64,000 nucleotides of DNA from [Mycoplasma] phocae (GTDB lineage Bacteria; Bacillota_I; Bacilli_A; Mycoplasmatales; Metamycoplasmataceae), in the NCBI RefSeq assembly GCF_003332325.1, contig NZ_CP029295.1:744001-808000 (forward strand), read 5' to 3'. The translations under genes were made by a program, and so were the position numbers. Of the stretch, positions 31,297 to 42,489 are shown piece by piece; positions within the stretch are counted from its first letter, which is position 1, and each line of letters begins with the position of its first letter. A model generated the notes under the pieces. The model saw only the letters and a program-made list of their open reading frames with translations. It did not search any database and was not told where the DNA came from.

Positions 31297-32253
31297 ATGA
31301 AATTATATGATTTGATTGAACCCTATAATCGTGGGTATTTAAAAGTTGATGAAATTCATGATATTTACTATGAAGAAGTGGGTAATCCTAATGGTCTTCC
31401 AATTCTTTTTATTCATGGTGGACCGGGCGGTGGAATTTCTGAATCTAATCGACAATATTTTGATCCAAAAATTTATCGTGTTATTTTATTTGACCAAAGG
31501 GGTTGCGGCAAAAGTACCCCAAGTGCTTGCATTCAAAAAAATACAACAGCGCACTTAGTTGATGATATTGAGAGACTAAGAGAAAAGTTGAATATTGATA
31601 AATTTATTTTATTTGGCGGTTCATGGGGTTCGGCATTAGGATTAATTTATGCAATTAATTATCCTAAACGAGTTGCCGCTATGATTTTGAGAGGTGTATT
31701 CTTAGCTCGAGAAGAAGATGACAGATGATTATATCAAGAAGGGGCATCATATTTCTTTCCGGAGGATTATGAAGAATTTATTTCAATTTGTTCGAAATCA
31801 AAAAGATCAAATATTATTTCGGCCTATCATGAACTTTTAAATTCAGAGAATACTGAAATTGCTGAAAAAGCCGCTTATCATTGGGCGAAATGAGAATTAG
31901 GTTTAATTACATTAAATAAATTACCGATGATTGAAGAAATTTTAGCTGATAAAAAAGCTAACTTAGAACTAGCAAAATTGGAAAATCATTATTTCTATAA
32001 TCATGTATTTTTAGAAGATCGAAATTATATTTTAAATAATGTAGATAAAATTAAGAATATCAAAACAATTATTGTTCATGGTCGTTATGATATGGATTGC
32101 CGTCCAGTGGGCGCTTATCTTCTACATAAAGTTATGTCAAATTCTGAACTTAGAATTATTGATGAATCAGGACATTCAAGTAAAGAACCAAAAATTGCTG
32201 AGGCACTTGTAGATGCTTGTGAAGATCTTAAATTATATTTTAATAAAAATTAG
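31297..32253 (+). CDS. pip: Proline iminopeptidase
   Basis: Alpha/beta-hydrolase that removes N-terminal proline from peptides, in the cytosol. 318 residues, the usual length for the family. Visible: the oxyanion HGGPGGG at 40-46, DQRGCGKS near 66-73, nucleophile S109 in GGSWGS, Asp in GRYDMDC near 265 and His in SGHSS near 293. Trp codons at TGA near 31726 and 31890 interrupt the frame under the standard code. GAAAGGA precedes the start. Peptide use fits a peptide-dependent mycoplasma, together with pepF at 53419-55242. Confidence 0.95.
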
Positions 32254-32288
32254 TTTGCATTAAATTACTCGTGATGCAACTTTTTTTG
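32254..32288 (+). terminator. Terminator of pip
   Basis: tttgcat (32254-32260) pairs with atgcaa (32274-32279), then C and a T-run. Confidence 0.6.
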
Positions 32289-32370
32289 CTTTATTTTTTA
32301 GTTTATAACTTTATTAAAATATTATTACTATGTTTATATATAATAAATAAAACAAACAATAAGGAGACAC

Positions 32371-34533
32371 ATGGCAACTTCAATTCAAAATGTGGCAAAA
32401 AAATTAAAATTAACAGAGGGACAAGTAGCAAATACCTTAAATCTACTACAAGACGGAGCGACAATCCCATTTATTTCTCGTTACCGGAAAAATATAACTG
32501 GTGGATTAGATGAGGATATGGTGGCTAAAATTAGTGATTTCTATATCTATGACGTAGAATTAGAAAAAAGAAAAGAATATGTTTTAACTATTTTGCAAGA
32601 GAAGCAATTATTAACTGATGAACTTAAAAATAAAATAGCAAATGCAGAAACAAAACAAGAAGTTGAAAATATTTATGAACCATTTAAAATTGGCAAAAAA
32701 ACTAAAGCATCTGATGCTATTGCTATGGGTTTAGAGCCATTGGCTAGAATGATTATGGAAAATGAAGATGATAAGTTTAATATGTATCATGAAGCTCGTA
32801 AATATTTTAACGATAAACTAAAAACCGAAGAAGAAGTTTTAGCACAAACAAAATTTATTATTGCGCAAATTGTCTCACAGGATATTAGGACAAGAGAATT
32901 TATTAAATCACAATTATACAATTATGGAACTATTACAACCAAATTGAAAAAAAATGCCGAAGATGAAAAAAAGGTTTTTGAGCAATATTACGATTATCAT
33001 GAAAAAGTTTCTAGAATTCCTAACCACAGAATTTTAGCGATTTCACGGGGCGAAGAGAAAAAAATAATTTCTTATGATATTGTTTATAATGAAAAAATCG
33101 TTATTTTTCATTTAAATCGCATGTTTTTTAAAAATAAGAGAACAGCAAAATTGGTTCAAGAGTGTATTCTTGATGCTTTAAATCGTTTATTAATACCTTC
33201 AATTATCCGAGAAATTAAAAACGACTTATTTGACAGAGCTGAAGATGAAGCAATCAAAGTTTTTGCTTCAAATTTAGAGAAAATGCTACTATGACCAGCA
33301 ACTAAGGATAAAAGAATTCTTGCAATTGACCCAGCTTTTAGTAATGGTTGTAAACTAGCAATGCTTGATGAAAATGGAAATTTTTTGGAAAAAGGTATTA
33401 TTTATCCTCACAGTCATAATAAAGAAGAATGATTTAACGCTGTAAAAACCGTTAATGACTTTATTTCAAAATATAAAGTTGATTTGATTGTAATTGGTAA
33501 TGGAACTGCTAGCCGGGAAACTGAAGAGTTTATAGGCAAATTATTAAATCACCGAAAGAAAAATGATCAATATGCAAATGAAAATATTAAATTTGCCATC
33601 GTTAGTGAAGTTGGAGCGTCAGTTTATTCAGCTTCTAAACTTGCGCAAGAAGAATTTGGCGATTTAAGTGTTGAATATCGTTCTGCAATTAATATTGGAA
33701 GAAGATTCCAAGATCCACTAAATGAATTAATTAAAATTGATCCCAAATCATTAGGTGTGGGACAATACCAACATGATGTTGACCAAAAACGTTTAGGTCA
33801 AGAACTTGATTATAAAATTAATAAAGTTGTTAACCTAGTTGGTGTGGATTTAAATACTGCAACAAAACACATTTTGTCATATATTTCTGGACTTTCAAAT
33901 TCAATTGCAGAAAATATTATTGAATATCGAAATGAAAAGGGCAATTTCAGTTCAAGAAATCAACTTAAAGAAGTTAAGGGTCTTGGACCAAAAGCGTATG
34001 AGCAATCAGTTGGTTTTTTAAGAATTCATGATTCTAAAAAATTTTATGATAAGACTAATATTCACCCAGAGAGTTATGAATTAGCTGATAAAATTGTTGA
34101 TTATTTAAAAATTGATTTACAAAATATTGATAAAAAAGCACTGGAAAATGCTGATCGTGACGAAATTGTTAAATCACTAAATATGAATAAATATGATGTA
34201 GATTTAATTATTGATTCGCTAATTGCACCAGAAAAAGATATTCGGGGCGATAAAAACGGTTTCTTAGTTTCTGATAAAGTATTAACAATAAATGATATTC
34301 AGGTTGGACAGCAAATAATCGGTCAAATTCAAAATGTTACCGATTTTGGAGTTTTTGCTTTTATTGGTTTAAAGGAAAATGTGTTAATTCACATCACTAA
34401 CATGAAACAATATGAAGGGCAACGTATAGAGCATCCATTAGATGTAGTTAGTGTTGGCGATAATTTATTAATTAAAATTATTGATATCGACAAAGAAAGA
34501 AATCGAATTCAGGGTAAAATTCTTTGAGAATAG
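32371..34533 (+). CDS. tex: Tex-family RNA-binding transcription accessory protein
   Basis: 720 residues, close to Tex of other bacteria. Domains in order: an N-terminal helical region with the PFISRYRKNITGGLDE signature near 32-47, a YqgF/RNase H-like domain starting RILAIDPAFSNGCKLA near 312, helix-hairpin-helix motifs with SYISGLSNSIAENII near 505, and a C-terminal S1 domain from about 649 with VTDFGVFAFIGLKENVLIHI. UGA Trp codons occur at 33292 and elsewhere; the true stop is TAG at 34531 after W-E. The start follows AAGGAGACAC. It binds nucleic acid and affects transcription; its exact role is unsettled. Confidence 0.93.
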
Positions 34534-34594
34534 TTAAAAATAGGAAATAAATTACAAATTTTAGCTTTTATTTCCGGAACTGTTAAAATTAATT

Positions 34595-34600
34595 TATAAT
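34595..34600 (+). promoter_or_regulatory. Probable -10 box of the nusA operon
   Basis: TATAAT 112 nt upstream of nusA, downstream of tex. It leaves an untranslated leader of roughly 105 nt that holds the hairpin at 34630-34659. Confidence 0.5.
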
Positions 34601-34629
34601 AAATATACTATTTTTAAATCACTTGATTA

Positions 34630-34659
34630 AAAAGGGTTGGCCAAAAGGTCGACCCTTTT
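34630..34659 (+). promoter_or_regulatory. Leader hairpin of the nusA operon
   Basis: aaaagggttggcc (34630-34642) pairs with ggtcgaccctttt (34647-34659) around AAAA: 13 bp with two G-U pairs. No T-run follows, so it is not an ordinary terminator. It sits between the -10 box and the nusA start, where a regulatory structure would be. Confidence 0.6.
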
Positions 34660-34712
34660 GAAATAAAAATAGTTAAAACTGCTACAAATATTAAACTTAA
34701 AAAGGAGATAAT

Positions 34713-36290
34713 ATGAATGAATCAAATCTTAACTCAAAAGACTTTTTTATCGAAATGTACAATCTTTCAAAAATCAAAAATATTGATGAAAACAAAGTTT
34801 TTGATTTAATTAAAAAGGCTATTTCTAAAATTATTTTAGAAGAATACGATGAAAGTGCTGAATTAGAATTTATTTTAGATAATAAAAATCTTAATTTTAA
34901 AGTTATTAATCACAAAAAAACTGTTATTGATGACCCAAAAAGCCACAAAGATGTTGATAACATTAGTCGTTGTATTGAAGTGCCAATTAGTATTGCTAAA
35001 AAAATTGATCCTAATGTTGAAGTTAATGATGACATTTCTGAAGAAATTAATTTTGATGATTTTCAAAAAAGAGATTATGTAAGAATATCATCTGCATTTT
35101 TTCAGTATCTAAAAGAATTAGAACATCAAATGATTTATGCTAAGTATTTAAATAAAATTGGTGAAGTTGTAAAGGCTAAAATTAATTACCTAACTAAAAG
35201 TGGAATTATTCTAGAATTAACAGATGGAGCTGCCGCTTATATGCCACCATCAAGTACTAATGCTCGAATTACAAGTAAACTAAAACCTGGTGATCTAATT
35301 GATGTTTATATTGAAGAAGTAAAAGAAGAGAGCAAAAACGCTCAAGTTATCGTTTCTTCAGTTGAATCAAAATTACTAAACAAATTATTTGCGCAAGAAG
35401 TACCAGAAGTTGCAAATGGATTTATTGAAATTGTTAAAATTGCAAGAATTCCTGGTGAAAGATCAAAAGTTGCTATTAGAAAAACTGAATTAGCTCCAGT
35501 TGGATTGCAAGAAATTGGATGCATTATGGGAGATCATTCGCATAGAATTAATGCTATTTCTGCTTTACTTGGTGGCGAAAAAATAGATGTTATCTTATAT
35601 TCAGATGATCCCAAAGAATTTATTATTAATGCAATGAACCCATCAAAAGTTATTGATGTTATTTCAAATGATAGTGGAAGAAAATCAATATATCCTTCTT
35701 ATTATGTAATTGTTCCAAATACCCAACATACATTAGCAATTGGTCGAAAAGGCCAAAATGTTAGTTTAGCTTCAGAGTTAACTCGGATGAAACTAGATAT
35801 ATTAAGTCAAAAACAAGCAATTGAAAATAATATTCCATTCAATATTGAAAATGGTAATGTTACTGAAGAAGAAATTAAACAACTTGAATTAGGCAAAAGA
35901 CTTCAATCTAATTACAAAAGAAGACCTAATAGAACTTCGAGTGGAATGCTAGAAAATACATTTGACATTAATGAATTTGATGAAGATCTAGCTGAAATGA
36001 GACAAAAAGCACAACAAAATGATGATATTTTTGAAAAACAAATGTTTTCGGGTTCTTTTGATGAACAACTTGAAGAAACACTAAGCAAATTTGAAAAAGA
36101 TCTTTCAAATGAAAGTCATGAATTAAAAGATGAAGATGTTTACTCAGATTTAATTGAAAACATAATGAATAATAAATTAGATTATGAAAAAATTACATCG
36201 ACAAAAATGAAAGACTTTAAAAAAGACGATGACTTGGCAGTTGGTTTAGATGATATTGATTTGAGTGATTTAGATGATGAAAATTGATAG
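34713..36290 (+). CDS. nusA: Transcription termination/antitermination protein NusA
   Basis: 525 residues. The N-terminal RNA polymerase-binding domain spans about 1-140, the S1 domain about 150-215 (GEVVKAKINYLTKSGIILEL), and two KH domains about 220-375 (including IPGERSKVAIR and AIGRKGQNVSLASEL). A long acidic Asp/Glu-rich tail follows (about 400-525). The last sense codon is TGA (Trp) and the stop is the next TAG at 36288. AAAGGAG precedes the ATG. It begins the operon nusA-ylxR-infB-rbfA-mnmG-rlmH. rimP, often found ahead of nusA, is not here. Confidence 0.95.
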
Positions 36291-36570
36291 AAAATATAAT
36301 CGTAAGTCAATAGTAGATTCAAAAATTTATGATATTAATATGTTAATTAAATTTGTCAAAAATAAAAATGGAATTATTAGTTTTGACAAAAATAAAAATA
36401 TGCCTGGTCGTGGCGCATATTGTTTATTAGATGAGGATCAAATTAATATTTTATTTAGAAAAAAGCTATTGAACAAAGCATTTAAGCAAAACATTAATGT
36501 AGAAGTTTATAATAATTTAGAAGGAGAGGTGATTGAATGAATAAAAACAGTAAAAGAAAATCAAATGTAG
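36274..36570 (+). CDS. YlxR-family (DUF448) RNA-binding protein
   Basis: 98 residues with the DUF448 pattern: positively charged start, a strand with [17 protein letters not shown] including the G-R-G-A-Y motif, and a C-terminal helical part. With UGA as Trp the frame does not end at 36540 but runs on to TAG 36568-36570, overlapping infB by 34 nt. It also overlaps the nusA end by 17 nt. Start ATG 36274 or 36277. ylxR lies between nusA and infB in Firmicutes as well. Confidence 0.88.
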
Positions 36571-38339
36571 ATTCATTAAAAGAGCATTTAAGCAATACAG
36601 AAACAAAACTACAGGACGGGATATTTAAATTTACAGGACCGTTAACTGTTTCAGAGTTTTCAAGCAAAATTGGTAAAAGTGTAAATGAGATTTTACTTCA
36701 TTATTTTAAAAATGGTATTATCAAAACAATTAATAGTACATTAAACGAAGAAGAAATTGCAGAACTATGTTTACACTATAATTATGATTTCAAAAAAGAA
36801 GAAAATATTGACGCACAAAATATTTTTGATAAATTAGATATGGTGGTAGATGATCCTAACGATTTAGTTAATAGAGCACCAATTATAACAATTATGGGAC
36901 ATGTTGACCATGGTAAGACCACACTAATTGATTCAATTCGCAAAAGCAATGTTTTAGATACTGAATTTGGCGGTATTACTCAACACACCAGTGCATATCA
37001 AGTTGAGTATAACAAGCGAAAAATTACTTTTTTAGATACTCCTGGTCATGAGGCTTTTACTGAAATGCGTTCACGTGGAGCAAAAGTGACTGACATTGTA
37101 GTAATTGTTGTAGCAGCTGATGATGGAATTAAACCGCAAACAATAGAAGCAATTGAGCATGCTAAAGCTGCCAAAGTTCCAATTATTATTTTTGTTAATA
37201 AAATGGATAAATCAACAGCCGATCCAGAAAAAATAAAAAGTCAATTAAGTGAGCATGATATTTTATGTGAAGAATGAGGGGGGCATTACCAATTTATTTA
37301 TGGTTCTGCTTTCACTAATGAAAACATTGATAATTTATTAGAGGCAATTTTTCTACAATCAGACATATTAGATTTAAAAGCTAATTTAAACCGTGATCCA
37401 ATTGGAACAATTATTGAATCTAAAATTGATAAGGGTCGTGGTGTTGTGTCTACGGTTATTGTTCAAAATGGAACTCTACTTCCAAGGGATTTTATTGTTG
37501 CTGGAAGTCAATATGGTAAAATCCGTAGTTTAGTTGATATGGATGGTAAGCCACTTGCCAAAGCTATTCCTGGCACACCATGTGTTATTAGTGGACTGAA
37601 CAAAAATCCACAATCAGGTGACCGTTTTGTTGCCTTAAGTGATGAAAAATTTGCTAAAAAATTAGCAGAACAAAAAGGTTACTTAGACAAACAAAAAGAA
37701 CTAAATGAAAAAAATACATTTTCATTCCATGAGGGGATGAAAACCGTAAACGTCATTATTAAAACTGATGTTCAAGGAACAGCCGAAGCTATTAAGCAAA
37801 CTATTCAAAAAATCAAAAATGATGAAGTGGCAGTAAATGTTATAAGTGCGAGAGCTGGCGAATTAACAAAGTCAGATATTCTTCTAGCTGAAACTTCACT
37901 TTCAAGAATTTATGTATTTAATAATAATATTAGTACAGAAATGAAAAAACTTGCTAGTTCAAAAGGTATTAAGTTAGTTAAGCACAATGTTATTTATAAA
38001 ATAGTGGAAGAGTTAGAATCACTAATCACAACATTAAAAGAACCGGTCTATGAAGAAAAATTAATTGGTAGCGCACAAGTAATAAAATTATTTTTCTACT
38101 CTAAAGTTGGAACAATAGCTGGATGTATAGTAACATCAGGTCAAGTTAAGGAATTTTCAAAAGTAGAAATAATTAGAAGAAATAAAGTTATCTTTAAAGG
38201 ACAAATTGATTCCCTAAAAAGGGAAAAAAATGATGTAAAAGTTGTCGAAAAAGGCTTTGATTTTGGTACTCATATCAAAGAATTTGATAAAATTGAATTA
38301 GATGACGAATTAAAATTTTATGAGGATGTATTAGTATAA
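36537..38339 (+). CDS. infB: Translation initiation factor IF-2
   Basis: GTPase that brings initiator tRNA to the 30S subunit. 600 residues, a short mollicute form with a reduced N-terminal domain. G1 GHVDHGKT near 121-128, switch [10 protein letters not shown] and NKMD near 222 are intact, followed by domains II-IV. The switch I segment reads [10 protein letters not shown] where most IF-2 proteins have GGITQHIGAY. The start follows AAGGAGAGGTGATTG inside ylxR. The stop TAATG overlaps the rbfA start. Confidence 0.96.
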
Positions 38340-38668
38340 TGAACAAGATTAATCACGAAAGAAAAACCCAACTATTACTTGAATTAGTGGGTAATAGTTT
38401 TTATGAACTAAAAGATTTTGATGTAACTAATGTTGCTATCAATGACGTAATTTTATCTGGCGATGGTTCACATGCCAAGATTTATGTTACTTTGTTTAAA
38501 AATCAATCAAGATATTTAGAAAAATTAGTTGCAATGTCACCATTTATTCGTTCAGTTGTAGCAAAAAGCTGAAAATATAAGAAATTACCTGAAATTGTCT
38601 TTTTGATTGATGAAGTTGAGACTAATGCTCAAAAAATTGAGCAAATTCTTGAAGATATTAAAAAATAA
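38339..38668 (+). CDS. rbfA: Ribosome-binding factor A
   Basis: 30S maturation factor. 109 residues with the KH-like RbfA layout: the N-terminal helix INHERKTQLLLELVGNSF, a strand with DVTNVAINDVILSGDGSHAKIYVT and a C-terminal region ending LPEIVFLIDEVETNAQKIEQIL. A TGA near 38570 is Trp, so the C-terminal third is easily missed. Coupled to infB by a one-base stop/start overlap. Confidence 0.92.
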
Positions 38669-38681
38669 GGATTATTAAACA

Positions 38682-40502
38682 ATGAATAATAATTTTGATG
38701 CTATTGTTATTGGCGGAGGACATGCCGGAATTGAAGCTGTCTACGCCCTAGCAAAGCGAAATTTTAGTGTTGCTCTTATTACTTTAAATACCAAGAAAAT
38801 TGCGATGCTTCCATGTAATCCTTCAATCGGTGGATCGGCAAAAGGAATAATAACTAGAGAAATTGATGCTCTCGGTGGAGTGCAAGCATTTTTTGCCGAT
38901 AAGGCAATGATTCAAATTAAAATGCTAAACACCTCAAAAGGTCCAGCAGTGTGATCATTAAGAGCACAAATCGATAAGGATAAATATAGTGAAATTATCC
39001 ATGATGATATTATTAAAAACCCTAATATTACTTTAATTGAGGATGAAGTTTTTGATATTATTGTGGAAAATAGTATTTGCAAAGGTGTTAAAAGTGTTGC
39101 AAATGGCGACATTTTTGCAAAAGTCGTAATTATGACCACGGGTGTTTATATGAATTCGCGAATTTTGAGGGGAGACACCATTAAATATGATGGACCTGAT
39201 GGCGAAAAAACTAATGCTACATTATCAAAAAGTTTAGAAAAATATGGTTTCGAACTTTTAAGATTAAAAACAGGAACGCCATGTCGAATTTATACTGATA
39301 GTATTGATTTTTCAAAAGTTGAAAAGGAAATTCTTGATAAAAATGAGTTGTCTTTTTCAAAGAAAAGTCAAATCAAATTAGATGAACAAACATGCTGTTA
39401 TTTAACACATACAACTCCAAAAACTAAAGAAATAATTTTAAGAAATTTAGATAAAAGTTCGCTTTACTCTGGAATTATTCAAGGAATTGGACCGAGATAC
39501 TGCCCAAGTGTGGAAGATAAGATTGTGCGTTTTACCGAAAAAGAAACTCATCATATCTTTTTTGAACCTGAAACATCACGTGGCGACATAATGTATATTA
39601 ATGGTCTTTCAACATCGATGCCAGAAGATGTTCAAGATGAAATGATTGCTTCTATACCGGGTTTAGAGAATGCACGGGTACAAAAATATGGTTATGCCAT
39701 TGAATATGATGCTATAAACCCAATTAGCTTATATAAATCACTTGAATCGAAAATTATTTCTAATTTCTTCTCAGCGGGACAACCCAATGGAACAAGTGGT
39801 TATGAAGAAGCAGCAGCTCAAGGTTTAATCGCCGGAATTAATGCGGCTAATAAACTTGATAATATGCCGGCAATGGAAATTAAACGAAGTGATGGCTACA
39901 TTGGCGTGTTAATTGATGATATAGTTACTAAAGGAACTAGCGAACCATATCGTATGCTAACTAGTCGTGCTGAATATCGTCTTCTGCTAAGAAATGATAA
40001 TGCTGACGAAAGATTAAGTGATTATGCTTATCAAAATAAAATGATCACAAAATCTGAATATGATAAAATCAAAGAAAAACAAGCATATATTCAAAAAACT
40101 ATAGAAGAACTAAAAAATAAATTCGTATCATCAAAAGGTTTTTTGGCTGAAAAATACCAAATTAGTAACGGAATTTCATATTTAAAACTGCTGTCAAATC
40201 CAGCCGTTGATCCAGTTGATATTCTAGGCGAAGATTTTCCTTTTATTGAAGAAATAACAATTCAAGTGAGACTCTTTGGTTATCTTAAAAAACAAGAGAG
40301 TGCTGCTGAAAAAATGCTAAGATTAGAAGCTTTAAAAATTCCAATGGATTTAGATTACTATCAAGTTGAAAATTTAGCAACAGAAGCAAAACAAAAGCTA
40401 ACAATGATAAAACCAACAACTATCGGCCAAGCTTCAAGAATTAGCGGAATTAATCCTGCTGATATTCAAATGCTTATTTTTCATCTAAATAATAGAAGAT
40501 AG
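38682..40502 (+). CDS. mnmG: tRNA uridine-5-carboxymethylaminomethyl modification enzyme MnmG
   Basis: FAD enzyme that with MnmE modifies U34 of certain tRNAs. 606 residues, slightly shorter than E. coli MnmG. FAD-binding [11 protein letters not shown] near 9-19, the [14 protein letters not shown] segment, the [18 protein letters not shown] motif and [16 protein letters not shown] are all present. TGA at 38952 is Trp. It starts 13 nt after rbfA, after a weak AAGGA. rlmH follows 4 nt after the stop. Confidence 0.96.
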
Positions 40503-40506
40503 ATAA

Positions 40507-40938
40507 ATGAAAATTAATATTATTGCTGTTGGTTCTTTAACTAAAGAATATCAGAGCCTTTATAATTCGTATATAAAAAAAATTTCCTTTTTTGCTCAAA
40601 TTAACTTAATTGAAATAAAGGAAGTTGCTTCTGATAACATTAATTTAAAAATCGAAAAAGAAACAAAATTAATTTTAGATAAAATTCCTAAAAATTCTAA
40701 AGTTATTTATTTATCCATAAAAGGTAATCAAATGACAAGTGAGAATTTTTCAGAAATTTTAGTCGAGAATAATTTGACATTTATAATCGGTGGTAGTAAT
40801 GGCGTTAATGAAAACTACTTTGATAAAAAAATTTCATTTTCACAAATGACATTTCCGCACCAATTGTTTAGAATACTATTAGTTGAACAAATCTATCGCG
40901 GCTTAAGTATTCAAAAAAATATCAAATATCACAAATAA
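40507..40938 (+). CDS. rlmH: 23S rRNA (pseudouridine(1915)-N(3))-methyltransferase RlmH
   Basis: SPOUT methyltransferase acting on 70S ribosomes. 143 residues versus about 155-160 in most species. The SAM-binding knot shows FIIGGSNGVN near 91-100, then SFSQMTFPHQLFRILLVEQIYR and the C-terminal YHK. No UGA codons in the frame. Last gene of the nusA operon, before a terminator. Confidence 0.93.
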   Translation: MKINIIAVGSLTKEYQSLYNSYIKKISFFAQINLIEIKEVASDNINLKIEKETKLILDKIPKNSKVIYLSIKGNQMTSENFSEILVENNLTFIIGGSNGVNENYFDKKISFSQMTFPHQLFRILLVEQIYRGLSIQKNIKYHK

Positions 40939-40972
40939 AAATCATCACAATTAACGTAGATGATTTTTTATT
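40937..40972 (+). terminator. Terminator of the nusA operon
   Basis: aaaatcatc (40938-40946) pairs with gatgatttt (40959-40967), followed by more T. Confidence 0.7.
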
Positions 40973-41077
40973 AGATAAAAATTTAGTGAATATAAAAAAT
41001 ATTTTAAACTAAGTTATTTTTGTGTTTAAAACTAAGATTAGGCATCTTACTTTATGGTTCATTCACTAGTTATATAG

Positions 41078-41083
41078 TATAAT
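41078..41083 (+). promoter_or_regulatory. -10 box of lipoprotein array copy 1
   Basis: TATAAT inside a block shared by all four array members (about 45 nt, from CTAGTTATATAG to the ribosome binding site). Conservation of the block supports promoter function. Confidence 0.6.
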
Positions 41084-41113
41084 AACTTAAAATAAAATAC
41101 AAAAGGAATTATT

Positions 41114-42310
41114 ATGAAAAAGAAAAATATTAAGTGATGAATTGCTTTACCTGTAGCAATTACTACACTACCATTACTTGCTGCGGCTTGTGGAAACACT
41201 AGTGGCAAAGAAATGGACAAAAAACCATCTCCAAATATTCCTGATATGAATGGTGAAACAAAACCAAACCCTAATAATAGTGGAAATGGTGGCCAAAATC
41301 AAGGTGGCAATGGCGGAAATAACAATATGACCCCTCCAAAGCCCGATGATAAAAACAATCAAGGTGACAAAGGTGACAATAATAATAGGCCACCTAAACC
41401 AAATGATGATTCGGTGCAACGTGAAAAAGAGCGATTAGAAAAAGAAAAACAAGAACAGGAAAAACGCGAAAAAGAGCGTTTAGAAAAAGAAAGAATTGAA
41501 CGAGAAAAACAGGAACAGGAAAAGCGTGAAAGAGAAAGCCCGGAAATACAAAAAAAAGTTAGAAAAATTCAATATTTATCACTTTTTGAATTAATATATT
41601 TAGGCATAAATGATATTGCTAATAGTGAAGGATCTAAGATATTTAGTAATCCAGAACCCTTCAAGAAATTTAAAAATATCGATGAATCCAAATTTATTTT
41701 AAGTAAAATCAGAAGAGGTAATTCAATACAAGATTTTGCTGAGTTGTACAATAAAGAACTATCTAGAAATAAATTTCCGGAAAGTGAATTAAGTAAAATG
41801 ATAATTGATAGTGTTGTCAATAAGAAAATGAATCCCATAGACTTAGGTGATAATTTTATAAACGAATACATAAAATATATTTCTGGTGAAAATCAAAATT
41901 TCGGAGAAATAATTTTAAATTTATTCGTGGCACAAACACCAGAAATTAGTAATAATCTCGTTTTTTTCACACTATTATTGGAATATTCAAATAACAATTT
42001 TTCTTCATTTTCAAAGCCTCAAACAAATAGCGAATATTATATTTTATCATTTAAAAAATATTGAGAAACTCTAGCATATCTTAAGAATAATGATTTTTAT
42101 AATTATCCATATTTATATTATATTAGAAGAAATTTGAAGGATTATAATTTGGAAGATGGTAAAAAAAATCCATTATTTGCAAAAAGAAAATATAAGGATT
42201 TAGCAAAAGAAGTGTTTACTATTTTAGACGGAGCCATTAATAATAAAATTTCATTAACACAAGAACAAATATCAAAAATTAATGAATTAGTAAAAAAAAT
42301 AGAATCTTAA
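41114..42310 (+). CDS. Lipoprotein of a four-member tandem array, copy 1
   Basis: 398 residues. Start MKKKNIKWWIALPVAIT with two consecutive UGA-coded Trp, then a lipobox LLAAAC with Cys26. The mature part has an Asn/Gly/Pro/Asp-rich low-complexity linker (about 30-95), a long charged stretch of Glu/Lys/Arg/Gln (about 96-150) likely to form a helix, and a globular C-terminal domain of about 240 residues starting near QYLSLFELIYLGINDIA. It is exported and lipid-anchored by prediction. I do not recognise the C-terminal domain. The ribosome binding site AAAAGGA and promoter are as in copies 2 and 4. Confidence 0.85.
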
Positions 42311-42316
42311 TTGTTT

Positions 42317-42368
42317 AAAAAATAAAATTCAAATTGAGGTGAATGCCGTTATAAGAATTTTATTTTTT
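42317..42368 (+). terminator. Terminator of array copy 1
   Basis: aaaaaataaaattc (42317-42330) pairs with gaattttatttttt (42355-42368): 14 bp. A near-identical hairpin follows the decayed copy 3. Confidence 0.65.
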
Positions 42369-42453
42369 ATTTTATGTTCATTAATTGAAATTATTTATTA
42401 CATTAAGCACTTTAATAGTGCTATTTATTTATGTCATTTGCTAGTTATTATAG

Positions 42454-42459
42454 TATAAT
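42454..42459 (+). promoter_or_regulatory. -10 box of lipoprotein array copy 2
   Basis: TATAAT in the block shared across the array, 30 nt before the start codon. Confidence 0.6.
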
Positions 42460-42489
42460 AACTTAAAATAAAATACAAAAGGAATTACT

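Noticed and set aside
41400-41560. Direct repeats in the lipoprotein array that might be taken for a CRISPR or minisatellite
   Set aside because: They are in-frame codons for Glu, Lys, Arg and Gln in a charged protein stretch, with irregular unit length and no spacers.
41550-41570. A-run in array copy 1 as a phase-variation switch
   Set aside because: Only eight A residues, similar to many runs in this AT-rich genome, and copies 2 and 4 have no matching run at that place.
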